64,000 nt of DNA from Polysphondylium violaceum (lineage: Eukaryota > Evosea > Eumycetozoa > Dictyosteliales > Dictyosteliaceae): the NCBI GenBank assembly GCA_000277445.1, contig AJWJ01000008.1, forward strand, positions 1 to 64,000. The letters are read 5' to 3'. The position numbers and the translations under genes were made by a program. Below, piece by piece: positions 1 to 11,531 of this stretch. The notes below the pieces were generated by a model, which saw only the letters and a list, made by a program, of their open reading frames with translations, was not told where the DNA came from and did no database searches. Numbering within the stretch: position 1 is the stretch's first letter; every line of letters starts with the position of its first letter.

Positions 1-332
1 ATTTTTTAGAAAAAAAAAAAAACGGACAACATCCAAATAAAATTGCAAATTCGTAGAAATCGATTCTTGTTGGTTGGATGATAACATCTTGAGCCCCCTA
101 AACCTCAGAAACAAAAACACAGAAATGTAAATCTAGATTTACAGCGTCAAATTTATTTTGTTTTATATCTAAGTTTTTTTTTTTTTTTTGTTTTTTTTTA
201 TCGTTAAATGGTTTCCTTTTCTGGTTGTGTAAAATCTCGCCCCGGCAGTGAGTAATGAGAGTGAGAGTTGTCATATGGGGCAAGGTGAAGTCATTTTTAA
301 ATTTTCATTTTTTGGCCACATCTAGTCGGAGA
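1..332. other. AT-rich left edge, no gene seen
   Basis: This stretch lies downstream of the SRP54 stop codon. It contains T and A homopolymers and a short reading frame on the minus strand made largely of lysine codons, which I read as chance. The only supported content is the probable 3' untranslated region of SRP54. Confidence 0.6.
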
Positions 333-2658
<2,326 letters not shown>

Positions 2659-3429
2659 ATGATAAATAATATAAATAGATTATTGGTATCATCTTCCAGA
2701 CAAGGTGGAAGAATAATACCATTAATTAACAATAGTGGTAGCAATAATAGTAGTATTGGTAGTTTTGGAAATTCACGATTTTACTCAAGCTCACCAGACA
2801 AATCAAATAGCACTGTTCATTTGACAAAAAATGAATTTTATTATCACTACACTCCAAAGGACCAAAGTGGATATATGAAGAAATCTCTTTATGACTATGA
2901 TCCATTGGCCAAGGATCACCAATTAATCAAAACTGCCGAATCAGAGTACTTTGTGTTTGGCGATAAAACGGTGGGTGAAATTTTAAAATCAAAGGAAAAT
3001 AAAGAGCTCCTCACCATCAATGATAGTGACACAATTTACCAAGCCATTGAAAAGATGGAAAACCATGGAGTTGGTGCTTTGTTGACAGTGGACAAAGAAA
3101 CTGGCTCTCTTGTTGGAATCATTACAGAGAGAGATTATTTGGGTAAATGCGCTCTCCGTGGTCTATCGTCGAAGGAAGCCAAGGTTTCTGATATAATGAC
3201 AAGAGGTGTCAAAACCATCTCCCCCAACCTCTGTGTTGTCGAAGTACTTGCAATAATGACCAAAGAGAGATTCCGTCACATTCCAGTCACTGACGAGTCT
3301 GGCTCCAAAGTAATTGGTCTTGTCTCTATCACCGATCTCATCAAAGTGTTACAAAAAAATCAAAAAGACACCATCAAATATCTCAGAGAATTTCTCAATG
3401 ACAGTACTGGATACTCTTATAAACCATAA
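2659..3429 (+). CDS. CBS-domain-pair protein, probably mitochondrial
   Basis: This single-exon 256-aa protein has two CBS domains forming a Bateman module, which usually senses adenosine nucleotides or similar ligands. The first 45 residues are rich in Arg, Ser and Asn, lack acids, and end in RFYSSS, which is typical of a cleaved mitochondrial presequence. CBS1 spans roughly residues 105-175 and contains GIITERDY; CBS2 spans roughly 180-245 and contains FRHIPV and GLVSITDLI. There is no attached enzyme domain, so it belongs with stand-alone CBS proteins whose function is not assigned. The ATG at 2659 is the first in frame after a TATA-like AT-rich leader. I am confident of the domain and less so of the location. 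Confidence 0.85.
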   Translation: MINNINRLLVSSSRQGGRIIPLINNSGSNNSSIGSFGNSRFYSSSPDKSNSTVHLTKNEFYYHYTPKDQSGYMKKSLYDYDPLAKDHQLIKTAESEYFVFGDKTVGEILKSKENKELLTINDSDTIYQAIEKMENHGVGALLTVDKETGSLVGIITERDYLGKCALRGLSSKEAKVSDIMTRGVKTISPNLCVVEVLAIMTKERFRHIPVTDESGSKVIGLVSITDLIKVLQKNQKDTIKYLREFLNDSTGYSYKP

Positions 3430-3817
3430 ATTGCCATACCAGCAAAGATATCACCCACTCTCTACCTGTCGTTGACATTTGCTTTGTTTCAACCACATCC
3501 ATCAATTTATCAATTAATTTCTCCACCCATCCACATTTCCCATACACTAAAAATAAAATAAATAAATATCTCAACGTTTTTTTTCCAAAACCCCATTAAA
3601 TCATTGATGTTGATATTTTCAAGCCCTCCAATGTGGAGCACGTGAGACTTTTTCGTATATTTTTCCTTTTCGTTTTTTTAAAAAATAAAATTTAATTTTA
3701 ATTTTTTTCAATTTTTAAAAAAAAAAGCAAAAAAAAAAACCGATGCGATTTGAGGATAAATAGAAAAAAGTGAGTAATCTTTTAGTTAGTGTAATCCATC
3801 AAAGACTATCTATAAAA
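3430..3817. other. Intergenic region upstream of nucleolin-like gene
   Basis: It carries the 3' untranslated region of the CBS gene and then A/T homopolymers, ending in the likely promoter and leader of the nucleolin-like gene. No independent gene is visible. Confidence 0.4.
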
Positions 3818-5201
3818 ATGGCCAAAGGTATATTATAAAATATTTGTTTCATTATCCATATAAATATTGTTATTTGTTGTTTGTCTTATTATCCTTACAA
3901 CAAAAAAAACAAAAAAGATTATTTCAACAATCTTGGTGTGTACGACGGGCCAACTGGATTTAACTTTTTTTAAAATCAAAGGGAGCATTTCTGTGTGACA
4001 ATGATATATAAACTAGTTTAACTATGCGGGTGTCAAGCGATCAGGAGGGGAGGAACTTTTTTTTTTTTATATAATTTAATCAAATATCATCTAATGATAG
4101 ATTAAAGGGGATTGATTTGCGTGACGTGTGTTGGTGTTTTTTTTTTTTGCGTGACATTGATTCGTAGAGACGAGAGATATATAAAAAAAAATATTAATAA
4201 CCAAAAAAAAAAAAAAGAATTCCAAAAAAGCTATCGAAAGCAAAAAGAGAAAGAAGGAAGAGTCCTCTGAATCCGAAACTGAAAGCAGTGAAGAAAAAGT
4301 AAACACCAGCTCTGACTCTGAATCTGAAGATGAGATCAAAGTCATTGATGGTCCATCCAACGGTAAATCCTCATTTGCCAAGAGCAGCAACGACGACTCT
4401 GAATCCAATGCCGATAAAACCCAACAATACGCCGCTGAAGACGAATTAAAAGTTTTCGTTGGTCAATTACCATCCAGAGCCTCCCAAGACGATATCGCCG
4501 AATTCTTTAAAGATTGTGGTGAAATTATGAAAATCAACGTCCTCTCTTCCAACCCACAAAGAATTGCCGCTTTTGTCACCTTTGCCACTGAAGAAGGTAA
4601 AAATAAAGCTCTCACTTACAATGGTGCCGATTTCAATGGTAACGGTCCATTAAAGATCAACCCAGCCAACAGCAAGCCATCCAATGGTGAAGGTGAACCA
4701 AACACCATCGTTGCCAGAAATTTATCATTCACTGTCGATGAAACCCTCGTCAAACAATTCTTTGAAGGTTGTGGTACCATCACTCGTGTCAACTTACCAG
4801 TTTATGAAGACTCTGGTCGTTTAAAGGGTTTTGCCTTTGTTTCTTTTGAAGATGTTGCCTCCGTAGATGCTGCTATTGCCTTATCTGGTGAAAACTTTGA
4901 AGGTAGACAAGTCCAAGTCGAAAGATCCGTTAAAGGTGGCGGTTTCAAGAGAGGTGGTTTCGGCGGTGGTCGTGGTGGTCGTGGTGGTTTTGGTGGCGAC
5001 AGAGGTGGTCGTGGTGGTTTTGGCGGTGGTAGAGGTGGTGGTCGTGGTGGTTTTGGTGGTGGTGGTAGAGGCGGTTTCGGTGGTGGTGACAGAGGTGGTC
5101 GTGGTGGTTTTGGTGGTCGTGGTGGTGGTCGTGGAGGTAGAGGTGGTTTTGGCGGTGGTGATAGAGGTGGTTTTGGTAACAAGAGATTCAGAAGCGAATA
5201 A
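3818..5201 (+). CDS. Nucleolin-like RNA-binding protein with two RRMs and RGG tail
   Basis: A nucleolar-type RNA-binding protein. A short first exon 3818-3827 (MAK plus one base) joins in phase to 4231-5201 across a 403-bp intron, giving 326 aa. In order it shows a basic KKRKK segment, a Ser/Glu/Asp-rich acidic region as in nucleolin, RRM1 (about residues 80-155, RNP1-like IAAFVTF), RRM2 (about 165-240, RNP1 KGFAFVSF), and an RGG box made of GGRGGFGG-type repeats. Both RRMs and the overall order fit the nucleolin/Nsr1 family, which acts in rRNA processing. The acceptor at 4230 was chosen because the one at 4217 breaks phase. The intron is unusually long here, and an alternative acceptor at 3917 is described in the findings. 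The exon 1 assignment is inference. Confidence 0.8.
4935..5190 (+). repeat. GGT/CGT-rich repeat encoding RGG box
   Basis: Imperfect tandem codons for Gly-Gly-Arg-Gly-Gly-Phe units form the end of the nucleolin-like protein. This is the most GC-rich short stretch nearby. It also creates open frames on both strands (poly-Pro, poly-Val, poly-Thr) that are artefacts of the repeat. Confidence 0.85.
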
Positions 5202-5489
5202 ATAATTTACAATATAATATATAGTTAGTTTCCCTCCCCACAAAACATTCCCAATCATCTTTTAAAAATGTCTCGATCCGATCTCAACTTGACAAAAAAT
5301 ATTGTCTTGTATATAATAAATTTTAATAATTAAATATAAACAAATTAAAAGTCTTTTTTATTTTTATCTTCATTATCTTTTATTTATCTTTATCTTTTTT
5401 TATTGTCAAGTTATAACTTGACTTGGAAATAATTTATTTTTTTAAATGTGTATAGAATAATATGAAAAAAGAGGATTTTATTTATTTAA

Positions 5490-7721
5490 TTAATCATCAT
5501 CTTCTTGTTCATCATTTGAATATTCGTCTTCATCATTTGAATCAAATTCACTGTCATCATCTTGTTCCATAATATCTTCTTCATCACTACCAAATGGATC
5601 TTCTTCACCTTTTAATAATTGAGCGAGTTTTTCAAATTCTATATTATCCAAAGTGCCTTGATGAGAATCGGCAATTGCTCTAAGTTCGGTGGAAACTTGT
5701 TGGCCACATTCTTCTAAAATTCTAATCAGACCTTTGGCCATTGGAAGATTTTGAACAATTTGAGTAAAGAATGTTAAAGCATGACCTTTGTTACCTTGTC
5801 TACCAGTTCTACCAACTCTGTGAATATATTGTTCAAGCGAGGTGGGGAAATCATAATTGATTACAAAACGAAGACCTCCAATATGAATACCTCTACCAAG
5901 AATATCGGTGGCTACAAGAATACTAATCTTTCCAGACTTGAAATCACTAATTACATCATCTCTTTCATTTTGTTTCATGTCACCATGAATTGCACCAACT
6001 TTGTACTTTCTCTTTGTGTAGGCAGAGGCAACCTTTTCCATTGCAGTGAGAAGAGGCTTCACTGATCTAATTGTATTTACAAAAATAAGGATAAGACTTC
6101 TATTTCTCAAACAAAGTTCACGATCCATAATGCTTGTAATGAATTTTGATAGATATTCGGTTCTGTCTTTTTCTTGAATTACTTTTGCAACTTGTTTGAC
6201 ATTCTTGGAAACGATGGCAGTCGATTCTTGGTTGGCAGAACTAGATTTAACACGGATTTTCAATGGTGCTTTGAGCCATTTAGTAGAGGCTTCTTGCATA
6301 GCGTGTGGAAAAGTTGCACTAAACATAAGTGTTTGTCTATCTGGACGAATTTGCTCGGAAATCTTTTGAAGTTGATCACCAAAACCAAGTTGTAACATTC
6401 TATCTGCTTCATCGAAAATCAACATACTAACGCCACCCAATAAACCAACGACTTCTTTGGATCTTTGGATGAGATCTACCAATCTACCTGGTGTGGCAAT
6501 GATAATTTCATTGTGTTCTTGACCAAGGATTTCTTTTTGTTCTTGTGCATCAACACCACCATAGATGGCAATACTGTGAATATTGAATTTGGACTTAAGT
6601 GGTTTACAACTACTTTCCACTTGTTTGGCAAGTTCTCTTGTGGGCACAATGATCAATACAACGGGACCTTGATTTGATTTTTTCAAAATGGATGGATTCT
6701 TTTTTTGTTCTTCAAGTTTCTTGAGACGTCCTTCTTTACGGATATTGAGTTGAGCTATAATGTTTGGAATGCAAGGTAAAAGATAACCAAGGGTTTTTCC
6801 ACTACCAGTTTGTGCAATACTAAGAATATCCTCACCACTTAAAATCGATGGCCAACATTGAGATTGAACTGGAGTTGGACGGGTAATGTCTGGATACTTG
6901 TTTGTCAAAAAGGCTAAATATTTTTTCATGGATGCTGGAAGATCAGGATCATCAAAAGACATGATGGGTCTTGGAACAACCTGAGAGTCTAAACTCTTGT
7001 CTACTTTGGCTTTAATTTTAATTCTCAAATTTCTGTGATCCTCTTCAGTGAGATTCTTTTGTGTATCCCTCCAAAACTTCTTTTTAATTGGTGCCAATGT
7101 TTGGAAATGAATTCTCTTTGCCTCCTCTAATTGTCTTGCCAATCTTGCTTTGGCCTTTTCCTTTTTCGACATTTTCAATACATTGTTGGGGTCTTGTGTT
7201 ACCTCTTCTTCACCTTCACTTTCATCAGAGTTTTCCAACTCTTTTGCTACGTTTGTCTTTTTAAGTTTTCTTTTCATTTGACTAATTTGCTCGGCACTGA
7301 GAAACTCGTCATTACCAATATCAGTTTCAGTGAATTGAAAAACATTTGGTGTGTCAAAAGCTTGATTGTTATCTTCTAAAATATTATAGTTATCAAATTC
7401 ATCACCGCCTTCATACACATGATTTCTTATTCTCTTGAGTGTGTTAATTTCAGATTGTTTATATTCTTCCAAAGTGATATCATCTACATCCTCTAATCCC
7501 TGTGCTTTCTTTTTGATGACTTTCTTTTTGCCATTTGTTGCCTTTTGGAATTTATTTTGTTGATATTGGATCAAAGGATTACTAGAGTGTGTGAGTGATT
7601 TCTTATTGATTACTTTGGGTGATGTTGATTTCTTGTCTTTACCAACTTTACCCGATTTCGCTCCTTTGCCACCCCCTTTGCCAGCCTTTATCTTTCCTCC
7701 TGCTTTAGTATTATTTTTCAT
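5490..7721 (-). CDS. DEAD-box ATP-dependent RNA helicase
   Basis: This 743-aa single-exon protein is an ATP-dependent RNA helicase. Its N-terminus of about 240 residues is lysine- and glycine-rich, then acidic, with no domain I recognise. The helicase core follows: Q-motif region RPTPVQSQCWP, motif I QTGSGKT near residue 305, PTRELA, TPGRLVDL, motif II DEAD near 436, motif III SAT, and in the second RecA lobe TDILGRGIHIGG and HRVGRTGR near 634. An insertion rich in Lys sits between motif I and PTRELA. The tail is almost entirely Asp/Glu/Ser. The basic N-terminus and acidic tail suggest a nuclear or nucleolar helicase in ribosome or RNP biogenesis (inference). I cannot assign a specific orthologue. 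It is convergent with the nucleolin-like gene, with about 290 bp between stops. Confidence 0.93.
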   Translation of the reverse strand: MKNNTKAGGKIKAGKGGGKGAKSGKVGKDKKSTSPKVINKKSLTHSSNPLIQYQQNKFQKATNGKKKVIKKKAQGLEDVDDITLEEYKQSEINTLKRIRNHVYEGGDEFDNYNILEDNNQAFDTPNVFQFTETDIGNDEFLSAEQISQMKRKLKKTNVAKELENSDESEGEEEVTQDPNNVLKMSKKEKAKARLARQLEEAKRIHFQTLAPIKKKFWRDTQKNLTEEDHRNLRIKIKAKVDKSLDSQVVPRPIMSFDDPDLPASMKKYLAFLTNKYPDITRPTPVQSQCWPSILSGEDILSIAQTGSGKTLGYLLPCIPNIIAQLNIRKEGRLKKLEEQKKNPSILKKSNQGPVVLIIVPTRELAKQVESSCKPLKSKFNIHSIAIYGGVDAQEQKEILGQEHNEIIIATPGRLVDLIQRSKEVVGLLGGVSMLIFDEADRMLQLGFGDQLQKISEQIRPDRQTLMFSATFPHAMQEASTKWLKAPLKIRVKSSSANQESTAIVSKNVKQVAKVIQEKDRTEYLSKFITSIMDRELCLRNRSLILIFVNTIRSVKPLLTAMEKVASAYTKRKYKVGAIHGDMKQNERDDVISDFKSGKISILVATDILGRGIHIGGLRFVINYDFPTSLEQYIHRVGRTGRQGNKGHALTFFTQIVQNLPMAKGLIRILEECGQQVSTELRAIADSHQGTLDNIEFEKLAQLLKGEEDPFGSDEEDIMEQDDDSEFDSNDEDEYSNDEQEDDD

Positions 7722-7850
7722 TCTATATTTATAAATAACAACAACAATAATAAGAATACTAAATCAAGTGCGTTTCTATTAAAAAATATGAAAAAAACGA
7801 ACGAATGATTTTTTTTTTATTTTTTTTATTTTTTCCTTTTTTTATTAAAT

Positions 7851-8522
7851 TCAGAGGCCATTGAAAATAGATATCAACTTGAGGGGATTTATCCTATAGT
7901 TGTTGGTCTCATCACCTTCATAGAAACCAAGGAGATCGATATAGTCTACAATGCCACCTTGGTCATTCCCACACACAGTGATTTCATTTTGATTGATTAG
8001 ATTCTTTATCTTGTATTCAATATTCCATTTCTTGTTGTATTCTGCATTGTTGTTATCAGGATTGAAAAACAATGAATACTGAAACCCGTTGAATATGTTT
8101 TTAGTAATATACAGTTTTTGTTCGACCAGTGTCGCTGTGGATTGTTGTTCTTGTATGATTAAAGATTTTGGAGTTTTAAAATTCAGTTCAATGGGTGCCA
8201 TTGGACCATACTTTAGTTCTAATCTTTTCGATTCACATTGTTGTATTAGTTTTCTTAGATGTTTTGATAGAGTCGTATGTTTTATCTTTTTCTTGTGTTT
8301 TATATTGAATTCTATGAGTAGTTGCCAGTCCAAGGTCAACCTTGATTTCAATGTTTCGTTTTCACCGAGGAATCCATCAAAGGATCTGTATCTCCACGAT
8401 TCAGGATCCTGTGTGTTGTCATCGATAGGCTTTGCTCTGTCTTCTATTGTCTTTATTGAGAGCTGATTTATAAATTCTAATTCATCTATTTCTTTGATAT
8501 TTTTAATTAATTTTGATTTCAT
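7851..8522 (-). CDS. Hypothetical protein
   Basis: I do not recognise this 223-aa protein. The frame is open back to 8612, but I start at the second methionine (8522, MKSKLIKNI) because the extra upstream 30 residues are hydrophobic, AT-driven and look like untranslated leader. Visible features are an acidic N-terminal third, a WRYRSFDGFLG segment, a central lysine-rich helix (KHKKKIKH), and a C-terminal half with scattered aromatics. There is no signal peptide or transmembrane segment from the chosen start. It lies 129 bp upstream of the helicase start on the same strand. No function is proposed. Confidence 0.55.
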   Translation of the reverse strand: MKSKLIKNIKEIDELEFINQLSIKTIEDRAKPIDDNTQDPESWRYRSFDGFLGENETLKSRLTLDWQLLIEFNIKHKKKIKHTTLSKHLRKLIQQCESKRLELKYGPMAPIELNFKTPKSLIIQEQQSTATLVEQKLYITKNIFNGFQYSLFFNPDNNNAEYNKKWNIEYKIKNLINQNEITVCGNDQGGIVDYIDLLGFYEGDETNNYRINPLKLISIFNGL

Positions 8523-9070
8523 TCTAGATTTATTATTAGACACACCCAAAAAATAAATAAAAATTTCAAAAATCCTCAAAGATGTTATTGTGTTTTTGCT
8601 AGATTCATACACTCACAAAGTCGCTTTTAGGTGAAGATGATGTGAGAAAGCACATCAATAGGTATCGATAAATTGTCGGTAAAGCTATGATTATCGAATG
8701 ATACCATTATCATTACTGTACAGATTTAACAATTGAGTTTGACACCTTTTTTTTTGGTTCTCTAAAAAAAAAAAATTTATCTCTATCCATCTAAAAGTTT
8801 GGTAAGACTATTATATTAATAATTTTATAAAAGTGTGTTAATGTGTGCGTTTATGTATATGTTTGTTATTTTAGAAGGAATTCGTTATCTTTTAACAAGT
8901 AATTGTAATATATGCTCCAGTCAACCATAAGATGGTATTAAATAGGATTGTTTGGGATAATACATTTATTTATTTATTTATTGTTTAGTACTGTTTAATT
9001 AAATTCACATATTTTAGTTTTTCTCTACATTATTTTATTTTCCTATTTATTTTATTCCAATTATTTTATT
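8523..9070. promoter_or_regulatory. Divergent intergenic region before the acetyltransferase pair
   Basis: The orphan gene on the minus strand and the acetyltransferase gene at 9071 point away from each other, so this region should hold both promoters. It contains A/T runs and TATTTATTTATT just upstream of 9071. No RNA gene is recognised. Confidence 0.35.
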
Positions 9071-10219
9071 ATGACAATACATCGAATACCTTTAATAGGC
9101 AACACTTTGGCCAAATTACCAACAACAGACTTGGTATTAAGAAGAGCAAATTTTCATGAAAATAGACAAATTAAATTTGACAATCATAAAGAATGGGGAG
9201 GCTCGTTAAGTAAAGAGCAATACTATGAAAAATGCCTTGCTGGTAATAATGTTAAAGTAATTCATACAACGTGGACATTGGTTGATAAGAAAGATTCTCA
9301 AGAAATTTTATCATCTTGTGATTTATACACCGAGGATTCAATTTATACACTTGGATGTAAAGATAAAATTTTAAACAACAGCCTCAGCAACAATGGCAGT
9401 AATTGTACTATTAAATCGATGAAATCGCAATCAATTTCAAATGTGTATGTAAATCCTAAGCATCGAGGAAAAGGTTATGCCTCGACCATGATTCAACTAT
9501 TGAGAGAAAATATTCAATCTAAACAAAGACTTTTTTGTGATACTTTGAGTATCAAAGGTGGTAGTGGATCTAATGGTAGTAAACAGTTTTTTGGTGTGAA
9601 ACAAGGATGGATTAAAATGAATTCAACATTCTTTAAAGTTATAGGTACAAATGATATCGATGGGTTAAATACTAATGGATCAGACATACATGCAATAAAT
9701 AATTATAATATTAGTTCAGTCGTTGAAAAAGATTACATAAATACCACCAATGATTTGAAAAGAGAATCAATAGAGTATGACAATAGTACAATGATATTTA
9801 CAAAGTTGTTTAAAGTGGAAAACTATCATTTTCACTATGTCCAAAGCAAGCTTTTGTGTAAATATTTAAATATCAAACAACCAACTGCTTTTGGGTATTA
9901 TATAGACAACGATATCTCTAGCTACATTATATGGGGTCACGATTTCAGTCTAAATAAACTATATATACTTAAATTCTATGCACTGAATATGAACCACTTT
10001 AAAATCCTCATAGAAAAAGCTCGACAAGAATCAGCAAACTATAAACTAGACTTGATTATGAATTGGTCAGATTCTTGCAGTGGCTATAGAGCAGAGTATT
10101 TGGCAAGTCTTTTAATCGAGGAGTCTGATTTCATCCCAACAGTATCTCCATTTTCGCCTGCATCTTCTTCAGACTCTACAATTTCTAAATTCAAGTGGAT
10201 CAACATTAATCTCGCATGA
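9071..10219 (+). CDS. GNAT-family acetyltransferase, LYC1-like (copy 1)
   Basis: This 382-aa protein is a GNAT N-acetyltransferase with an extended C-terminal domain. The acetyl-CoA loop is VYVNPKHRGKGYAS near residue 130, matching the R-x-x-G-x-G/A motif A. The N-terminal NHKEWGG and the C-terminal part with YIIWGHD resemble fungal LYC1-type lysine N6-acetyltransferases, recalled from memory and not searched. If so, it would acetylate free lysine or a related amine in the cytosol. It is the upstream copy of a tandem pair; the second copy starts 179 bp after this stop and shares the same landmarks. This copy is more Asn/Ser-rich and has a low-complexity insert (NNSLSNNGSNC) before motif A, which suggests faster divergence. 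Confidence 0.8.
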   Translation: MTIHRIPLIGNTLAKLPTTDLVLRRANFHENRQIKFDNHKEWGGSLSKEQYYEKCLAGNNVKVIHTTWTLVDKKDSQEILSSCDLYTEDSIYTLGCKDKILNNSLSNNGSNCTIKSMKSQSISNVYVNPKHRGKGYASTMIQLLRENIQSKQRLFCDTLSIKGGSGSNGSKQFFGVKQGWIKMNSTFFKVIGTNDIDGLNTNGSDIHAINNYNISSVVEKDYINTTNDLKRESIEYDNSTMIFTKLFKVENYHFHYVQSKLLCKYLNIKQPTAFGYYIDNDISSYIIWGHDFSLNKLYILKFYALNMNHFKILIEKARQESANYKLDLIMNWSDSCSGYRAEYLASLLIEESDFIPTVSPFSPASSSDSTISKFKWININLA

Positions 10220-10397
10220 TATTAATAAATATCTTGAATATATCTTTGATATGTTTTTTATTTATTTATTTTTTTTATTTTTTTTTTCTTTAAATTAAAT
10301 GTTTTTTTTTAAACGTCTCAACTTTTCAAATATCGGCTTTTTCATTTTTAAAATTAACACATCATCACATTTATATATCTGTGAGAAAACAAGAAGA

Positions 10398-11465
10398 ATG
10401 ATTCCTTCTACAAATATCGAAAGCGAAACACAACCATTTGTGTTGGTCCAATCTACAGCAGAAGAGTACAGAATCAATACATTTGATAATCATTTAGAGT
10501 GGGGTGGTAATCTAACTCAACAACAATACTATGATAAGGGTATGGCTGGAAATGATGTCCACGGGGGACATAGAGGATGGCATTTAAAGTCTAGCACTTC
10601 AGGTGAAATAGTGGCATCTTGTGAAACCTTTACTCAAGATGCAATGTATTGTATGGGTGGTTCAGCAGAGATTAAAGTCGGTAAATGTGATTCTGTTGCT
10701 AGTGTTTATGTTCAACCAAAATACAGAGGAAAAGGATATGCTACCATGATGATGAAGGCTTTGAATAGTGTTTCCAGAAGTCAAGGTACTCTCTACATTG
10801 ACCTATACAGCGACGTTGATCCAAAAGTCTATGAGAAATGTGGTTGGAATCAAATTGAAACACCAACTCTTAAACTCGATACCACTCAAGAGCTTGGATT
10901 CACCCCAGTCGACACCACTGGATCTAACATCACTATTATTACAAACGCCAATATTCAATCCGTCATTGACAAGGACCACAACAATTGTGTTGCAGATTTA
11001 AAAAAGGTGGCATCAGAATCTGACCCCTCCACTTACATTTTCTCTACTCTTTTCACATTGGAAAAGTTTTTCTGGTTCACCATTCAACACAGACTAAGTT
11101 ATGAATTTCAAAATCTTGAAGCACCCACTGAATATGGCCGTTTCCTCAACGATAGTTATATTATTTGGTCACATAATTGCAGAGATAATCAATTAGAGAT
11201 TCTTAAATTCCACTCAACCAATCTCGACGAGTTCAAAATATTGCTCCAAAGTGCTTACAATGAAGCCAAAAAACACGATTTAAAGACCGTCTACATGTGG
11301 TGGTCAACTAATAGAATTGGTCATGTTGTTCAATTTTTAGAATCAACCAAATACCAAATTGAAATAAGAAAAAACTCTATTCCAATGGTCACCGCATTCC
11401 CTCCATCAGGTATTGAATCAACAAATTATAAATGGATAAGTTGTGAAAAATTCCAATGGGTTTAA
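10398..11465 (+). CDS. GNAT-family acetyltransferase, LYC1-like (copy 2)
   Basis: This 355-aa protein is paralogous to the preceding gene. The frame is open from 10299, but the upstream 33 codons are AT-rich and unlike copy 1, so I start at MIPSTNIES (10398), which aligns with the N-terminus of copy 1. Motif A is VYVQPKYRGKGYAT, and shared landmarks are FDNHLEWGGNL, EQ/QQYYDK, YIIWSHN and LEILKF. It lacks the low-complexity insert of copy 1 and looks the better conserved copy. The two genes lie head to tail and are probably separate transcription units, since the space between them is AT-rich with a T-run. A specific substrate is not shown by the sequence. Confidence 0.82.
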   Translation: MIPSTNIESETQPFVLVQSTAEEYRINTFDNHLEWGGNLTQQQYYDKGMAGNDVHGGHRGWHLKSSTSGEIVASCETFTQDAMYCMGGSAEIKVGKCDSVASVYVQPKYRGKGYATMMMKALNSVSRSQGTLYIDLYSDVDPKVYEKCGWNQIETPTLKLDTTQELGFTPVDTTGSNITIITNANIQSVIDKDHNNCVADLKKVASESDPSTYIFSTLFTLEKFFWFTIQHRLSYEFQNLEAPTEYGRFLNDSYIIWSHNCRDNQLEILKFHSTNLDEFKILLQSAYNEAKKHDLKTVYMWWSTNRIGHVVQFLESTKYQIEIRKNSIPMVTAFPPSGIESTNYKWISCEKFQWV

Positions 11466-11531
11466 ACAAAAGTACTACTACGACGAATTAAAATATAACG
11501 CACAAGGAAAAAAGAGTATTATTTATTTCTT

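Noticed and set aside
98-283. Minus-strand frame of 61 codons at the left edge
   Set aside because: It is a lysine run in A/T homopolymer with no family resemblance.
3888-3900. CCTTACAACAA, resembling the conserved 3' end of class I RNAs
   Set aside because: It lies just before a splice-acceptor-like tract and there is no matching 5' stem partner or upstream element.
3960-4216. Possible snoRNA in the nucleolin-like gene's intron
   Set aside because: Animal nucleolin genes host snoRNAs, so I looked. There are weak box-C-like TGAT words but no CTGA box D and no ACA box at a fitting place.
4802-5258. Long antisense and shifted frames over the RGG box (poly-Pro, poly-Val, poly-Thr)
   Set aside because: They are produced by the GGT/CGT repeat of the nucleolin-like gene. 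None has a conserved domain, and RRM2 plus the RGG tail explains the DNA.
10299-10397. N-terminal extension of the second acetyltransferase
   Set aside because: The extra 33 codons are AT-driven and absent from the paralogue; the downstream ATG aligns with copy 1.
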